Shown here piece by piece: positions 23,611 through 37,130 of a DNA stretch of 64,000 nt. The position numbers and the translations under genes were made by a program. A model generated the notes under the pieces. The model made no database searches and was not told the origin of the DNA. It saw only the letters and a program-made list of their open reading frames with translations. The stretch is from Aquilaria yunnanensis (taxonomy: Eukaryota > Streptophyta > Magnoliopsida > Malvales > Thymelaeaceae), in the NCBI GenBank assembly GCA_039654915.1, contig CM077594.1, positions 94,936,893 through 95,000,892 on the forward strand. Reading direction: 5' to 3'. Every line of letters starts with the position of its first letter. Position 1 is the stretch's first letter.

Positions 23611-25780
23611 CTTGTTCTATTCTCCTGTTCCTCTGTACAGTTCTTCAAATTATTTTTATTTCCCAGTTTCCAACAAGGGCCATCAGCCAACAGTATAATT
23701 ACAAAGATACAAGCTTTTTTATGTTCGAAAAAGGCCTAATAACCGAAAGGAACAGTGGTAATAAATCGAGAAAATCACCGTTATATTTTAACGGGTGAAG
23801 AAAAGAAAAAGAAATAAAAGTGATATGGTGAGCTGGAGCGCAAGAAAGCTGCAGGAGTGACAATGGGATGAGCGCTAGGCTAGCCTAGGTGCTAAATAGT
23901 GCTAAAAGGGGGAGGGAGCACCTCAGCTGAAATGGACTTTCCTGTGTTTATCGATTCCTTTTTTCTGCTTTCGGTTTTTGGTTCAAACAATTTTCTGGTT
24001 TTGCTTTTCCTCAGTTCTCTTCTTTCGCAGCACCGTCTGAATACCGAAGATTTTTCCTCGAATTTCTTGCACATGTGAAGGACCGGACTCGGAGAGAGAC
24101 AGGCAGTGGATCATGACATATGCCAAACGTCAAACTGTTCCATTCCCATGCCCATGGTCAATCTCAAGATATTCAACGCCATCATCGCAAATTCGCAATA
24201 CCATATCAACTATAATTTAAATATGTTGAATTTTTTTTTTTTTTGGCATTCTTTGAATGTATTTCAATCATTCTAAATTTTAATCATAATTTTCGTAATA
24301 TAAATAAAATATATTTGAAAGTCAAAATTTTATGCCAAAAACACATTAAAAAATAGAATATATAAAGCATATATTTTTTATACAAAAGATATTTCATTTT
24401 AATTAAAAGCTAGTCAAATGACATCTTAGAAACCAACAATGACAAAAAGTGAGAATTCAGTTGGTTCAGTTTGGAACCAATTCGATTAAATGATTCGATT
24501 GATTTTCAATTTTTATAAAATATATCTGAATTGTCTAAATTACAAGTCAGAACCGATCTGAATTGTCCAAATTATATTTCAGTTTATTAGATTCTCTTTC
24601 TAAGACCTACACACATAGTAAACGAAAAAATAAGATAAATATTAAAATTTTTACCTCACATACCTAAAATTAAAGAAAGATAGACAACATATTATCCAAA
24701 ATTAGTAAGAAATAACGTTGTATATGTAAAGTCAACATGGATAGTGGTAAAAGTTAGTAGAAAATAACTTTATATATGTAAGGTCGTTATGGATAATAGT
24801 AAAATATTTATTATCATTTGGTCTATTAGGTTTATTCGGTTTTAAGCATATGATCCAATTACTGATCCGATAATTGAATATGAAATTTAGTTTTGATTAG
24901 AACCAACCGTAATCAATTTTTTCAATTTTTTCAATTTTGTTTGAATAATGCTCACTCCTAACGATAAAGGACTTTAAATGACAACTAAAACAAAAAACTG
25001 GTCACAAAAAGGCTACTCATTCCTACGACACTAAATGAAATGAAGAGAATCAAGTCAAGCCAAACCTTTCAGGTAAACCATAATAAATTTGGAGTACAAA
25101 ACTAAAAAATAACTGAAACAAAACCCAAAACAATCCGACAATAATCAAATAGTAAATAAGACTACCTATAAAAATTAAAAAAAAACTGCCTATAAATCCT
25201 TAAAAAAACTGACTTTATTCTATGTAATCTCATCAATATCTGTTATGAAGTATTGTGACATCCCAGTACAGCCAAGATTTTGATGAACCTATGAGAAAAC
25301 CTAAATCTGTCGTTGCTTACTTTCAATTGAATATTTACTATATGAGAGTCTCAAATCGCTCTTGAATACCAATATTTGAAGAATGTTGCATTCACCGTAA
25401 AATTTGATAGATAACATTTGATAAAGTTAGTCAAGTAATAAAAGGTCTAAAAGAAAAACAATCAAATCTGAACTAAAGTCCGAATTTGGCAGGAAATGGT
25501 AGAGAATGGTAGGGTTGACAGCATAAGGAATAGGTTGGGAAGCGGCGCTTCAAGTTTTCAAGCAATATAAAACATATATTGCTCAGCAAAAAAAAACTAA
25601 ATTATTAATATGTGAGACATATGATGAAAATGCTAAAGCTTTTTCTTCATTTTTCTATGTAAATTGATGGTGAAAATTAAAATAAAATAAAAAACTATAG
25701 TAATTTTCAAATCTCAATCATATTAATAGTATTTACCAATTAAAATTTGTATGTAAATAAGAAAGTAAAACTAATATTTA
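23611..25780. other. Gene-free AT-rich interval
   Basis: 24430-24960 is rich in GGTT/TTCGATT/AACCGAT words characteristic of degraded plant repeats. I saw no open frame with a recognisable domain. The short minus-strand frame at 23892-24074 lacks support. Confidence 0.4.
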
Positions 25781-25789
25781 TTCTAAAAC

Positions 25790-26099
25790 ATGTGCGTTAA
25801 TTCTTGGATGCAAGAGATTAGTTGTCAAATTAGGATTGTTTCCTCAGTGTTGGTTGCAAAAATCATAGCTATTTTGTTCGCCTTAAGAGATGCTAGATCT
25901 CTCAGAAAAGTTAATGTCACACTGCTCACAGATTGTCTTATCATATGTCTTCAAATTGTAAATTATAACTTGGTTCACTTAGAAATAGAGTCAGCAATTC
26001 GTGAAATTTGATTTTTAATTCATTATTTCAGACAGGTCTCTATTCTATCAAGCTCACCTTATGGCCACTCATGCCCTTCAACATCCCAATCCCTTGTAA
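25790..26099 (+). pseudogene. RNase H-like (RVT_3) fragment of a dead non-LTR element
   Basis: The frame from 25790 reads VLVAKIIAILFALRDARSL followed by a TDC motif. This matches the region around the second catalytic carboxylate of plant LINE/RNase H-like domains, although the usual Glu before I/MAILFAL is Lys here. It meets a stop near 26011. Further on, in another frame, QAHLMATHALQHPNPL ends at 26099 and resembles the domain's C-terminal helix. This looks like a frameshifted, isolated relic. Confidence 0.5.
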
Positions 26100-26188
26100 T
26101 TTTTGTTTTTTTTTTTTCTGTGTATTTTCTTGTTCTCTACAAAAAAAAAAACACTTGCATTAATCATATTTTTAGTTTATATATATAT

Positions 26189-26206
26189 AGAGAGAGAGAG
26201 AGAGAC

Positions 26207-26237
<31 letters not shown>

Positions 26238-26238
26238 C
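26189..26238. repeat. (GA)n microsatellite
   Basis: An imperfect GA tract with two CA interruptions, preceded by a short (TA)n run. Confidence 0.9.
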
Positions 26239-26239
26239 G

Positions 26240-27430
26240 TATCGTACTTTGATAAAAAAAATCATTACCTCAACCATGTATGTCAGTAAATCGCATACCA
26301 TAATAGATACCATAAAATATAAAATGATAGCCGAAAAAAAAAATACACAAAAAAGCATCGATATACAAAGTATCTTTTAAAATATCATGATATATTGCTT
26401 CACAAAATGACATTTTTCAGAAGTTTTTAAAGTGCATATTCTAGTAAACGAAATATCTCACGAAATTTTCAGAATTTTGTGCAAAATAAAAGAACTTTGC
26501 TTAATCCTACTTGCTAGCTCTGGTCCAAATTCGTCCGGTTTTTCCATTGCCTCATTTGGTATTTAGATTTTTCTTTTTGTTTCTCTACAAATAAAAAAGA
26601 ACGACTTTTTGGTATAATTTCATGAGGGTGACATTTTTATTTTATTTTACCCCCTCTGCTCCATTTAGATTTTTTCAAGTGGAGGATTTTTTCATTTTTT
26701 TCAATTTTGCCCTTCTGTTCACCTTCCCTGTCCGTGTTTTCGTTCTTTCTTCTTCCCGATTTCTACGTGAGCGTCCCCAGAAAAAAAGGTTGCGCAGATT
26801 CTGGAAACAGACAGGTTAGGAGACCAAGATCAGAGAACCCAAGATAAGGACCTGGGGCAAACTGATTGGAGACCAAGATCGGGGACAAACTCGCAGGTGG
26901 AATCAGTGCAAAACAACACAACAGCGAACGGAACTGGGTGACAGACACGAACGGAATTGCTCCTCACTTCGACGATTCTTCTTCGCATCGCCGGCATTCC
27001 TCGCCTCGCTGCCGGGCCTGGCCTCGTCGCCACTCCTCGCATCGCTGGTGCTCCTCACCTTGACCCAGATGAAGCATAGACAGAAGCTTCCGATAACAAA
27101 ATCAGACACGACAAGAAGTACATGCTGGGAGAAAAACTAGAATTCCGAAATCATCATTCATTGGTTTTCTGTTTTCATACATATAATGATAACTACAGAA
27201 CTATCTATTTACAAAGCATATAAGTTGATCTCCCATCTTTCATAATGAAAAATATTGTATTAATATACGTTAATTCTGTTCAAATTGGATTAGGAAAGTT
27301 GTCAATTGGTATAATAACAATAAAGAAATGAGATGCGTAAACCGATCTAACCAGGATATTGATTTGATTCCTGCAATGAAAAAAAAAATTAATATAACTT
27401 TCCAAGTCAAGTGAAAGAGATGCTATCAAA
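26240..27430. other. Intergenic region with a GC-richer island
   Basis: 26.6-27.1 kb is richer in C/T and then in CGC words than its surroundings and has overlapping short frames on both strands. None shows a domain. It could be leader or retroelement sequence. Confidence 0.3.
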
Positions 27431-27432
27431 TC

Positions 27433-27436
<4 letters not shown>

Positions 27437-27466
<30 letters not shown>
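27437..27466. repeat. (TA)n microsatellite
   Basis: About 15 uninterrupted TA units in AT-rich intergenic DNA. Confidence 0.92.
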
Positions 27467-27471
<5 letters not shown>

Positions 27472-27947
27472 AAATAATCTCTATGTAGATTTTGGCCTTT
27501 TCCTTAATTACCATATTTATTGTTTGACAAGGATCTTTTTTTCTTTTTACTTTTTTTAGCATAGTTATTTATTCGTTCACAAAAACTATAAATCCAATTT
27601 TATCCTTTATTAAAGTTAATGGCTTCCTTAATACTATTAGGTCAAATTAATGACATGGTAATTAAAGAGAATTTACTGTTCCTATTAAATATGGGTTTTT
27701 TTTATCCAGATAATTCTTTGCTACCATAAAATCATTAAACGAATGTTAGATTTGGAACAATGTAATCATAATTGGAATCATTCAATAGTTAAAGGAAAGA
27801 ATCAATTAAACGTAATATAACATGTAAATTTGACAATCTGAAATGAAATATATTACAATTTAACTACACAATAATATATGGAACATAAAGTCAATAGTTT
27901 TACGTCCATATACACAATTCGAAAGTAAGGAGTAAAAAATATATTAA

Positions 27948-28445
27948 TTTCATACAAAAATATTATGATTTACTTATTACCCAATTTATATTACATTAAT
28001 TTCTTGACCAAATATATTCTTTCCATATATGCCCAGAAATAGAAATTTAGGTAACTATTTTATTTACAAATTTAATAGGAAATCAGGATAAAATCGTCTA
28101 CAATCAATACTAAAATATTTATGACCCTGATTAAATTAATTGAATTAATTAAAAATATTACAGAATTAGTATCAAAATTTTGCACCATTAATTATAATAT
28201 CCATTTTATACATTACTTAGCTTAATCACAAAATCATGGTTTATAATTTCCAAAAATTATGCAAAATTAAGGAAAAAGTTTAGTATAATCAGTACAAAAA
28301 TATTATAATTGACTTATTATCATTTTATATTACATTAAATTTATGACCAATTATATCCTTTCCATATATGCCTAAAATCAGAAATTTAATTAACTACTAT
28401 TTTATTTGCAAATTTAACAGGAAATCAGGATAAAAAAAACTACAA
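27948..28445. repeat. Pair of ~160-bp direct repeats
   Basis: 27948-28110 and 28284-28445 share the same ordered words: ACAAAAATATTAT, ACTTATTA, TTTATATTACATTAA, TCCTTTCCATATATGCC in copy 2 (TTCTTTCC in copy 1), and GGAAATCAGGATAAA. The copies are about 335 bp apart and diverged by substitutions. Neither has coding potential. Confidence 0.7.
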
Positions 28446-29885
28446 TTATGGTTGATTATATTGTTTCCAAACATACCTAGCAGCAAAAAGTATATATAAA
28501 CATATGCGCCCTATTTGCAAATGGGGAGAAAAAGTTTGTATTTCGGTAATTTAGGTGATTGCTGCTTTGATCAACTGATAAAAATATCCGCAATAGGATG
28601 GATATGAGTAACAAATCATACTCGTCTTATGGGTACAGGCAGGTGGTAGGTGCTGGGTATCCATCACTGGTAAAATCTGCTCTGCCTACCTACAAAACCT
28701 GTGAGTGTAAATTTCATATTTTTTAATTATAATAAATGTAACACCTACATTTAAATAATATTTTATACTAATTCTCATGAAATATTTTCTTGTATGTATG
28801 TCATGATTTTATTGTACTATATGTGAACAATGACTTGTATGTATATTTTATATTTTATTTTTATGAAATAAAAAACATAGTTTAAACCGCAGGCTATTTG
28901 TGGATATAGATTATCCGCAGGTTATTGGTGTAAGTAAGATTTTCCACCCACTTATGAATACCCATGAAGTCTCTGGTTAAAAAAAAACGTGGGCACGGAT
29001 GATGGGTAAGGGTTATTCGTGCCTAGTCCACCTTGTTGTCATCCTTAATACCATTTTTGTTGATTAATATATCAAGATACTATGATTTGGACAATGTTTT
29101 GAAAAGTACTATTTGATTTACAGTACAATTGCAAAATTATCAATTTAATTGGATTTATCAATTTTTAGCTATAAAATATGCAATTACTTTGTGCTTTTTT
29201 TTTTTTTTTTGTTCCTGGGGTAATGCCAAGTATACAAAATAATTATTATTTTTATTGCAAAAACTTATTAAATAAGGAAATAGTTTGAGATTGGTGGGAC
29301 AGCAACAAAAAAAACCAAAGAGCAAGATTGGTGGAACGCAGAGAGTAGTTTTATTTTGTTTTGCTAATAGCCTTTTTTCAGTCGTAGCATATGAATCATC
29401 ATGTGATTAGACAAGAATTAAACTATGATTTGTATTTCAGAATTTAATTCTTTTTAAACAACGAATTGATGAGATAAGATATTTTACCAATTGATATGTC
29501 GTCTCAAATATTCATTATTCATTCATTATTTCTACTTTTCAAAATTCATTTTTACTATATTACTTTTAAAATTATCATTTTAATATTTAAATGTTTCCAT
29601 CGTTGTTAATTTTTATGTGTAAAAAATAAATGGATAAAAATAGAAAAGAAGAACAAATTTTTTTTTTATTTTTCTTAATCTATGCAACAAACTCAAATGT
29701 ATCAAACAATGTGAATGTACTATACATGATCTATATACTTTGAATCCTGGAGAACCAAAGTCCCCTTCATCTAACTAACCCCTCCTAATCTACAAGAAAA
29801 ACGTGATACTACTTGTCTCATCATGAATGAAATCTGATTGATCAATGATCGCCCAAATCGAACTCTCTCTATGCATATCCATAGT
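28446..29885. other. Gene-free AT-rich interval
   Basis: 28.55-29.03 kb contains CCGC/GGGTA-type words (GATATGAGTAAC, GGGTACAGGCAGG) like degraded plant repeats. Otherwise it is AT-rich and without supported features. Confidence 0.35.
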
Positions 29886-29887
29886 AG

Positions 29888-30463
29888 TCAGCAACCTAAC
29901 ATGATTGAAGATATGAGAGGGGCACGTGCACTTTCGAGTTTTGATAGAATCTCCACGAAATGATACCAAACATTTGCTTGGACATATTCTAACACCAGCA
30001 TGTGACTTTGTATGGACATATTATAGCTGAAGAAACTAAGCACTTCACTTTCCCCTCCAGATGGCTGCCTATGATTTTTCCGTTCAGAAAGTCGTGGGTT
30101 TCCATGTGAATAGGGTAAGAAAATTGTCCGCAAGTTGAAATTATAAATTACTGTGTGTGAAGAATTCTGGGCAGCATTTGTTTGACATTTTTGTAGGCTT
30201 CTCAACTTTAATTGTTTATAACTGCTGGTATTAGCATTTTTCAAGGGCTTCTGTATTGCTATTTCAACTTGGCAACCGGTTTCTCTGGTTGTATTCAGAT
30301 CTAAAACGTTGTAGAAGAAGTGCTGATGGAAAAACCATGACTTACCATAAACTATACACAAAGTCAACTGGTCTCTTAAAATAACGCAACCCCAGTTCCT
30401 TCCGGAAAAACAAAAGACCCCGCTCCCATTCCGTTGCAAATGTTTCCAAAGCACACACACCAA
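29888..30463 (-). CDS. Orphan 191-codon ORF of unknown family
   Basis: This is one of the longest uninterrupted frames in the gene-poor interval. The C-terminal half looks protein-like (NLRTIFLPYSHGNPRLSER, then SFFSYNMSIQSHMLVLEY and VWYHFVEILSKLESARAPLI). The N-terminal ~45 residues look less so, and an intron boundary could replace them. I recognise no domain and see no neighbouring exon. It may be the last exon of an unannotated gene or a decayed copy of one. Confidence 0.3.
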   Translation of the reverse strand: MVCVLWKHLQRNGSGVFCFSGRNWGCVILRDQLTLCIVYGKSWFFHQHFFYNVLDLNTTRETGCQVEIAIQKPLKNANTSSYKQLKLRSLQKCQTNAAQNSSHTVIYNFNLRTIFLPYSHGNPRLSERKNHRQPSGGESEVLSFFSYNMSIQSHMLVLEYVQANVWYHFVEILSKLESARAPLISSIMLGC

Positions 30464-33400
30464 AAAAACCCAACTCTCTTAAAATAACTTCAATTGGTAA
30501 AATTTTCAATCTACATCAAGTTTAAATTTTTGTTCTTTCCGTGTGATGGAAAGCGAAATAAGCTACCTAGAGATGTCTAATGCGTCATGTTTGGATAGAG
30601 TTTAGCTAATCCTAAATCCTCTCTACAGGTAATTAGATTTTTGTTCCATGGGTAGATAATTACTACTTGTCAATTCATTTAAGGCATATGTTTAATTTTA
30701 ATGTTTTACACTTATCTTTTTTATTATTATTATATTTTTACGTATATTTTTAATTCAAGTGAATGTGCATATTTGCAATAAATTTGTAATTGAAAAATGT
30801 CTTAAATACCCAAAACGTTCTTGTACTATAGTGATTGGTCATTTAGTCCTCGAATAATTTTTAGGGATATGAATCGAGCCGTGAACACTTCATCGTATTG
30901 ATAATTTACATTGAGATTAAGATGTAGACTTCACGGCTTCCCCCACACCTATTTATAGGAAAGCTACTTTAGGTAAATTAATTTATTGATATAAAACAAA
31001 TTACATAGTATAAATGGCTAATTTCTTTAATTTAATAAACCTATTAGCAATAATGGAATTAGTTTATTTTATGTATGTGATATATAAAACTGCAAGCAAG
31101 GCAATAATCATACATAAGAAATGAAACGGCTGGTATTTTAGTTTAAGGTAATCTAATGCTTGCTTTATAGGTAATCTGATGACTCAGTACATGTCGGATT
31201 GGATTATGAAAAGAATTGGTTGGACTCTGAATCTTAGATTATAACATCATTTTAAAACTAAAGTCATATTTCAGAGCTAAATATACTAATTCAGAGTTTG
31301 GGTGCGGGTGGGATAGGATAAATGTAGTTAAACTCGTACATTTCCCATGACTTTACAAATACGATCTAATTTGTCGGCCTTAAAGAGGGTAGGAATATAT
31401 AGGATATTTTTAACATCCCAACACCCAGCACCGCAACCCCGGCATGGGCCGACTTCACCCACTTGTCAGTACAGGTTGTCGAAAGAGAATTTGTTGGGGG
31501 AACAAAACAGGAAAACAGAGCTCTCAGCTTAATCATGGTACGGAGTTAAAAGGAAAAGAAAGTTTGAGATCATAACTAACCCAATGGATTAGGTAAAGTA
31601 CATACCAAATTACAAATGAGTGTTATAGGAGTCAACGTAAATTATTGTCTTGTGGACATAGAATGGTTAAACATTACTGACTCCCTTGTTTTGTTATATC
31701 TAGGTGCCGGGGCTCACCAGAAAATTTATGAATAATGGACGCAAAAGACATGTGCATACCTGGTTTCAGAAGAAAAAAAACAATGGTCCCTAAGAAAGAT
31801 GAATTGTACATTGGATTGATCCATAATTAGTGTGAATTTCATAGGGAATTTGAACTTGTTGCAACTGGGCTGTGTGTGACATGGAGCATCTAGCAGATGA
31901 GTTCATAAAGCGGGTTGATTGTGCGAAACCGAAGATGAAATCTAAAAAATAGGCTTCGCACGTACCTCAACTTTTGAATGTTATAACTTTTACTACGGTT
32001 ATCAGAATGATTATTATAATATGTTGTTTTAAAGGGAATTTCACATTCTACAGGTTTCACAAGAGATTTGTTTTCTATAATTGAATTTTTTTAGTTAAAA
32101 AATCTATCATTTTGAGGGATATCCTAACATCTAAAGTTTTTATCGATTTTGTTTCCTAGTTATGTTCAATTTCCTTAATTATTTTGGTTTAGGGTTTATT
32201 TGTAAACCTATAAATAAGCATTCTTTCGTTATTATGAGACAACCTATTAATAATATTGAAGTATTTTCAGAGGCTTTTGCTTTCTCCTACAAGTAGATTC
32301 TAGTTTTCTCTTTGATTAAGCGTGTTACTTGATCAATTTTCGTTTCTTGCTGCGTTAGTGTGTCGCTCACATGTCCAACGCGAACTATAGATGAAAACAC
32401 ATTAAATCGACTACATTAAATCCAATCAAACTGGTTAGTGCCCAGAGATTTCTCATTGAAAATGCTTGTTGGAGATGCCAAGAAAGCGATTGATTTTTCA
32501 AATACCCTAGAAGCATTTTTAAAACATATTAGTTTGTCTTGCGCCACTAGTGAAGTGGTGTTATTTATACTAGTTTGAGTGCCTTCTGAATCTCAAACAA
32601 GTGGGCACTTTTCTTATTTCATATATATAAATATCTTAAATCTTTATATCTAGTCGCAACTCCTTCTAATTATAAAAAACAATAAAAATAATAAGTACAA
32701 TTTGTCCCCTGAGATTTAAGAAAAATTATGCTTTGTCACTTCTGTTTTAAAAATATACACTTTGCTCATACTTTTTAAATATAATCTAACAACAATTTTT
32801 GAAATCTTAATTTAGATTGTTCAATACTCATCTTCAAGTAATTTTAGCAAATTCATTTTAACTTAAGTTAACTGACTTATTTTTACTTTTACTTTTTTTT
32901 TGCCTGAAACCAATTTCATTTAAAATATAATATTATGTATATGTAATAATCCATTTGAAAGTAAATTTTTATGATATTGTTAAATTTTTATGAATTTTTA
33001 TTTTTAATGCATTAAACTAGAAAAATTCATAAAAATTTAGTAAGATTACAAATATTTTATTTTCAATAAATTATTGCAGCTACATAATATTGATTTTAAT
33101 TAAAATTAATTTCGGGTAAAAAATATGTAAGAATAAAAATAACTCACCTTGTAGTTAATTGACTTAAGTTAAAACAAATTTGGTATTAATCTGTATGGCA
33201 CATTTTTTACAATCAATTGATATTAAAAAATCATTTTTTATTTATAGGAAGAAAAAATTGATAATTTAAAATATTCATTAACTGTAAAAAAATACCTTAC
33301 ATATTGAAATTATTAAAAAATTTCTATCATAATATTTTAATTAAGATTTCAAAAGAAGCTATCAGATTGTGTTAAAAAGGAATGAACAAAGTGTATATTT

Positions 33401-34000
33401 TTTAAACCAAAAGGGTAAAGTGTAATTTAATCTAAATTTTAGGAGGTTAATTGTAATTAGCCCCAAAAAATATTATATTAAAAAAATATAAAAAAATTAT
33501 AAAAAGAAATCAAGTTTGAAAATTAAATATTACCAAAGTGATATTGAGGAGGATAAATATTGACTTCTATCTAAATAAGATAAAATAAAATTTAAGATGA
33601 AAATAAAAAATATAGGAAAAATGATTTTTAAATGGAAACCATACAAACATGGACTGGTCCAAGTGGGAGAGGCTTATGCCCCTTATATAATGCATCAGGT
33701 GTTCAATACTTGGCAGTTATGAATGACAATTGTCATGTTGGGACAAATCCCCATTTTAAAGCTTGGCAAGGGATCAACCTCCACATCTTTCAGTAGAAAT
33801 GCCCCGGGCGGGGCAACCCCCTAAAAAAAAAAAAAAGAACCAATCAGATGAGGCTAAGCCTACTATTACTCTAACGCTCTCAGAGTCTACCCGCTTTACA
33901 AGGTTCATTGGTTAATGCCATTTTTCATAATTCCATTTGAGCCTTCTTCATTCATTCCTTTACCTTTTATACGACCCACATGCAAAAGAAAACCAATTAA
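30464..34000. other. Gene-poor, repeat-like interval
   Basis: 32.1-32.4 kb (TAAACCTATAAATAAGCATT, later TATTAATAATATTGAAGTAT) has the look of an LTR-retrotransposon LTR end. I see no partner LTR and no gag/pol. 32.7-33.5 kb is A/T-rich. No gene is supported. Confidence 0.3.
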
Positions 34001-35580
34001 ACATATCAAATTCCCACCATGTTCCTTTCCTTGCTAATCTACTTTTTGTCTACCCCTTGCTCAATAGGGTGCCACCGTCACAATGCCCACCATGCCCAAC
34101 CTGATATGAGCATGATGATGAAGTCGACCAGAAGCACAATGGTTTAATATATAAGCTCTTTCTATGGTGATATTAAGATTAAATCTTCTTGGCCAAGAAA
34201 ATCCATTCGAGTAAAAAGACAATGACGACATGAGTGCCGTGAAGGTGGATTTTGATGAGATGTGTTAGGGTGCATTTGAGAGATATGAAGATAGAGACAA
34301 TGTAAATCGTATTCAAGACAGTGAATTTGAAGCTAGTAGCGATGGTGATAAAGAGTATGGTGAGCAAAATTTTAGTTATATCCAAAATAACCGAATAACT
34401 AGAATATATTTCAATTTTTTGTTACCATATTTAAGTATAATTTTGGTTTTTGGTTTTTCGTTTGGTTCAATTGAAATTCGGTTAATCGAAATAACCAAAT
34501 TTTTACTCTACTAATATTTATGTTTGATATTTGGAAAGGATTACGTATATGATGGATATTTATTATTTATATAAATGTCATATTTGGATTTGGAATGGAT
34601 TATAGATACTTGCTATATGATTAGAATATGTAGATGTTTGATGTTTGGAATACGTATACATAAAATTCAATTATTTTGGGTGAAAGCTGAATAACCAAAA
34701 TATTTTTCAGTTATTTAAATTTTCTTTTATAATTCGGTCTATTCAATTATTAGAATATAAAACTGAAAACCAAATAAATTCGGTTATTCTATTTCAGTTA
34801 AAATTGAAAAACCCGATTAACGATAGATCGCCTTCGAGGGAACGAAGACTCCCCCCCTAAATATATATGTATACACCCTCAAAGTTTTATCACAATTACA
34901 AATATTGCCCTGATATTTGAAAATCTACTTTTTCCTTGTATATTTGAATATTCAAGTCATATTTATATAATAGATTTCTCATTTTTGTACTAATATATGA
35001 AAAAATGTGTTTATACTCTCAATTTTTCAGTCATTCAGACGCATAAATTAAAGGAAACTGAAGATGAAGAATTCAGCTTAAATTTTAAGTAGTCAAGTTC
35101 GACTATGATCTGTGAATAACTAAGATAGAAAATCTCAAACAAAATCTAAAACTTGATGTTAGATAGGTCTTTAAAATTGACATATTTCAAATGAATTAGG
35201 GAAACAATATGGAACATTTAAAACGATTTGAAATAAAAAAGGGTTATTAATAGATTTTTGTTTAGAGCCAAGAAGAAGACGAGAAGAAAAACAAAATAAC
35301 AAAATTAATAGAAGTCTGGGTTTTGGCGTTCGATTGTAAAAATATCGAAAAAGAGAAACGGACTTATGTTATTAATAGATTGAAAATGAATCGGCACATT
35401 AAAGAGTTCACAAAAATTACCCTCACTGGAGGACTTTTGCTGTGTTCATTTTCATTTTCCAAAGGAGTAAATTTTATTTATGGTTCTTAATTTTTAACTT
35501 CCCTATTTTTTTTAATCCCAATTACAGTCATTTCATCAATTTTATAGTTAAAGTTAACAAAATCTAATGAAATATACTTC
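34001..35580. other. AT-rich interval with degraded repeat text
   Basis: 34.38-34.83 kb has many AACCGAAT/ATTCGGTT words on both strands, typical of a decayed inverted-repeat element. The remainder shows nothing that I can support. Confidence 0.35.
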
Positions 35581-37129
35581 TTCCGTCGCAAAACCTTTGC
35601 ACCATTTGCCTCCGCACGTAGACCAAGAAACATTCACTATTTCACAATCCTTTCCACGATTGCCCTCCCTTCTCTACTCGATCTCTCCGCTTTAATCTAG
35701 CCCCTGTTAGTCTTCTTCTTTGTCCTTGCCTTGCCTCCATCGTCGATCGCACATCTGTACTCACTCAGCCTCCGGCGTTGATCGCGCACCAGAGCACCCC
35801 CTCCTAAGGCCTAGGCGTCAGAGCACCCTCGAGCCTAGAGGCCTAGGCGCCAGAACATCCTCTCCTGAGGCCTAGGCACCAGGCACCCGGGAAAATGGTC
35901 CCCTACCTCAAATTTGAAGTCAAGCTTGCGATTGGCCAAAGATTTCTATCCAAATGGTTTGGTAAGTGAAAGTGACACCTCTAAGGATAGAAAAACTTGG
36001 AACCTAGCAAAAGAAGAGGACTCTTCATCTTCATCTTCTTATCTTAAACTTAGGTTTTTTATCACCATTTCTTGCATTTCTTCATCTTCCTTAGGAGCAT
36101 TTGTGGATTCTTGTTTTGTTTCGAGGACTTGAAGACTTGTAGGAGCCTTAAGGAATCAAATATCTAGAGTCTATTGGGTTTCTTTTTTCTTTCTTTTATC
36201 TTGTATTTAGACATGGATGCTCTTTTATGTATTTTCATGTTTATGTTTAATTTGATTATGGAGTAGTTTTCTCTACACTTTCTATGGTTGTAGCTACTTG
36301 AATTGGTTATTTTGGTTGGATTAATGGCTATTTGACTTTGGTTTTCCTCCATTGCTTGTTTACTCTTCTCCTTGAGCTTATTGTTGTGTTGATTGATTAA
36401 GGGCCCTAGTCAATTGCACCTTAGATTTCATTTAAACTCTTGGAAAAGATTAAAAGGAATTAGAATTAGAAGAAGAGTGTAGTGACCATGGGCTTGTTTG
36501 GAGACTAGTCTATGGCACTAGGTGAAGGTAAATTAAACTTGTAATGCCCCTCTTGAACTAGCAATTTGGATGAGAGTGCATTCTAGTATAACCTTGGGAG
36601 AATGACCCTTTCACTTGGGAGAGTGGCCTTTTCACTTGGGAGAGTAAGGGCCCAATTAGTTAACTTTACCAACAAATAGAAAAATTAAACTATTAGCTTT
36701 AATTCACTAGCTAACCAAGTCAACTAGTGAAAACCATAGGAAGTGTGTTTTGCTAATTCATTAGAAAACCCCTAATTTGCATTGTGTTTGTTGTTCTTAT
36801 TTAGTAGTAATTTAAGTAGAGTTGCAAACTTAGTTATTTTCATAGTGAGTAAATCGTCAATTATTGCTTGTTTAGCTAAAGTGATTCTTAAGGTAGTGGT
36901 AATTAGCAAACAATACAAATCAATCCTCGTGAGAATGATATCTTATTCACCCTATCTACACACGTCCCGTGCGCTTGCGGATTAGGGTTGGAAAACTCAC
37001 AACAGTTGCACCGCTCTCAATCGTCGTTCTCAATCGCCACAGATCACCCTAGTTTTGTGTTTCCAGGTGCTGCTGGCCATTGGTAATGCCATTCTGAGGG
37101 AGAAGTCTCCATGAATCACCCTCACGCAT
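35581..37129. other. Possible LTR-retroelement leader-like remnant
   Basis: 36.17-37.0 kb has unusually T/G-rich, low-stop-free text ending in CCTCGTGAGAATGATATCTT and GTGCGCTTGCGGATTAG. These resemble untranslated regions seen in plant Ty3/gypsy-type elements. No protein domain or LTR pair was found, so this is a weak call. Confidence 0.25.
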
Positions 37130-37130
37130 A

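Noticed and set aside
26622..27109. Overlapping short frames in a GC-richer island
   Set aside because: Composition-driven frames on both strands with no domain.
32100..32460. LTR-like sequence
   Set aside because: I found no second LTR, primer-binding site or gag/pol. It was kept only as a comment on that interval.
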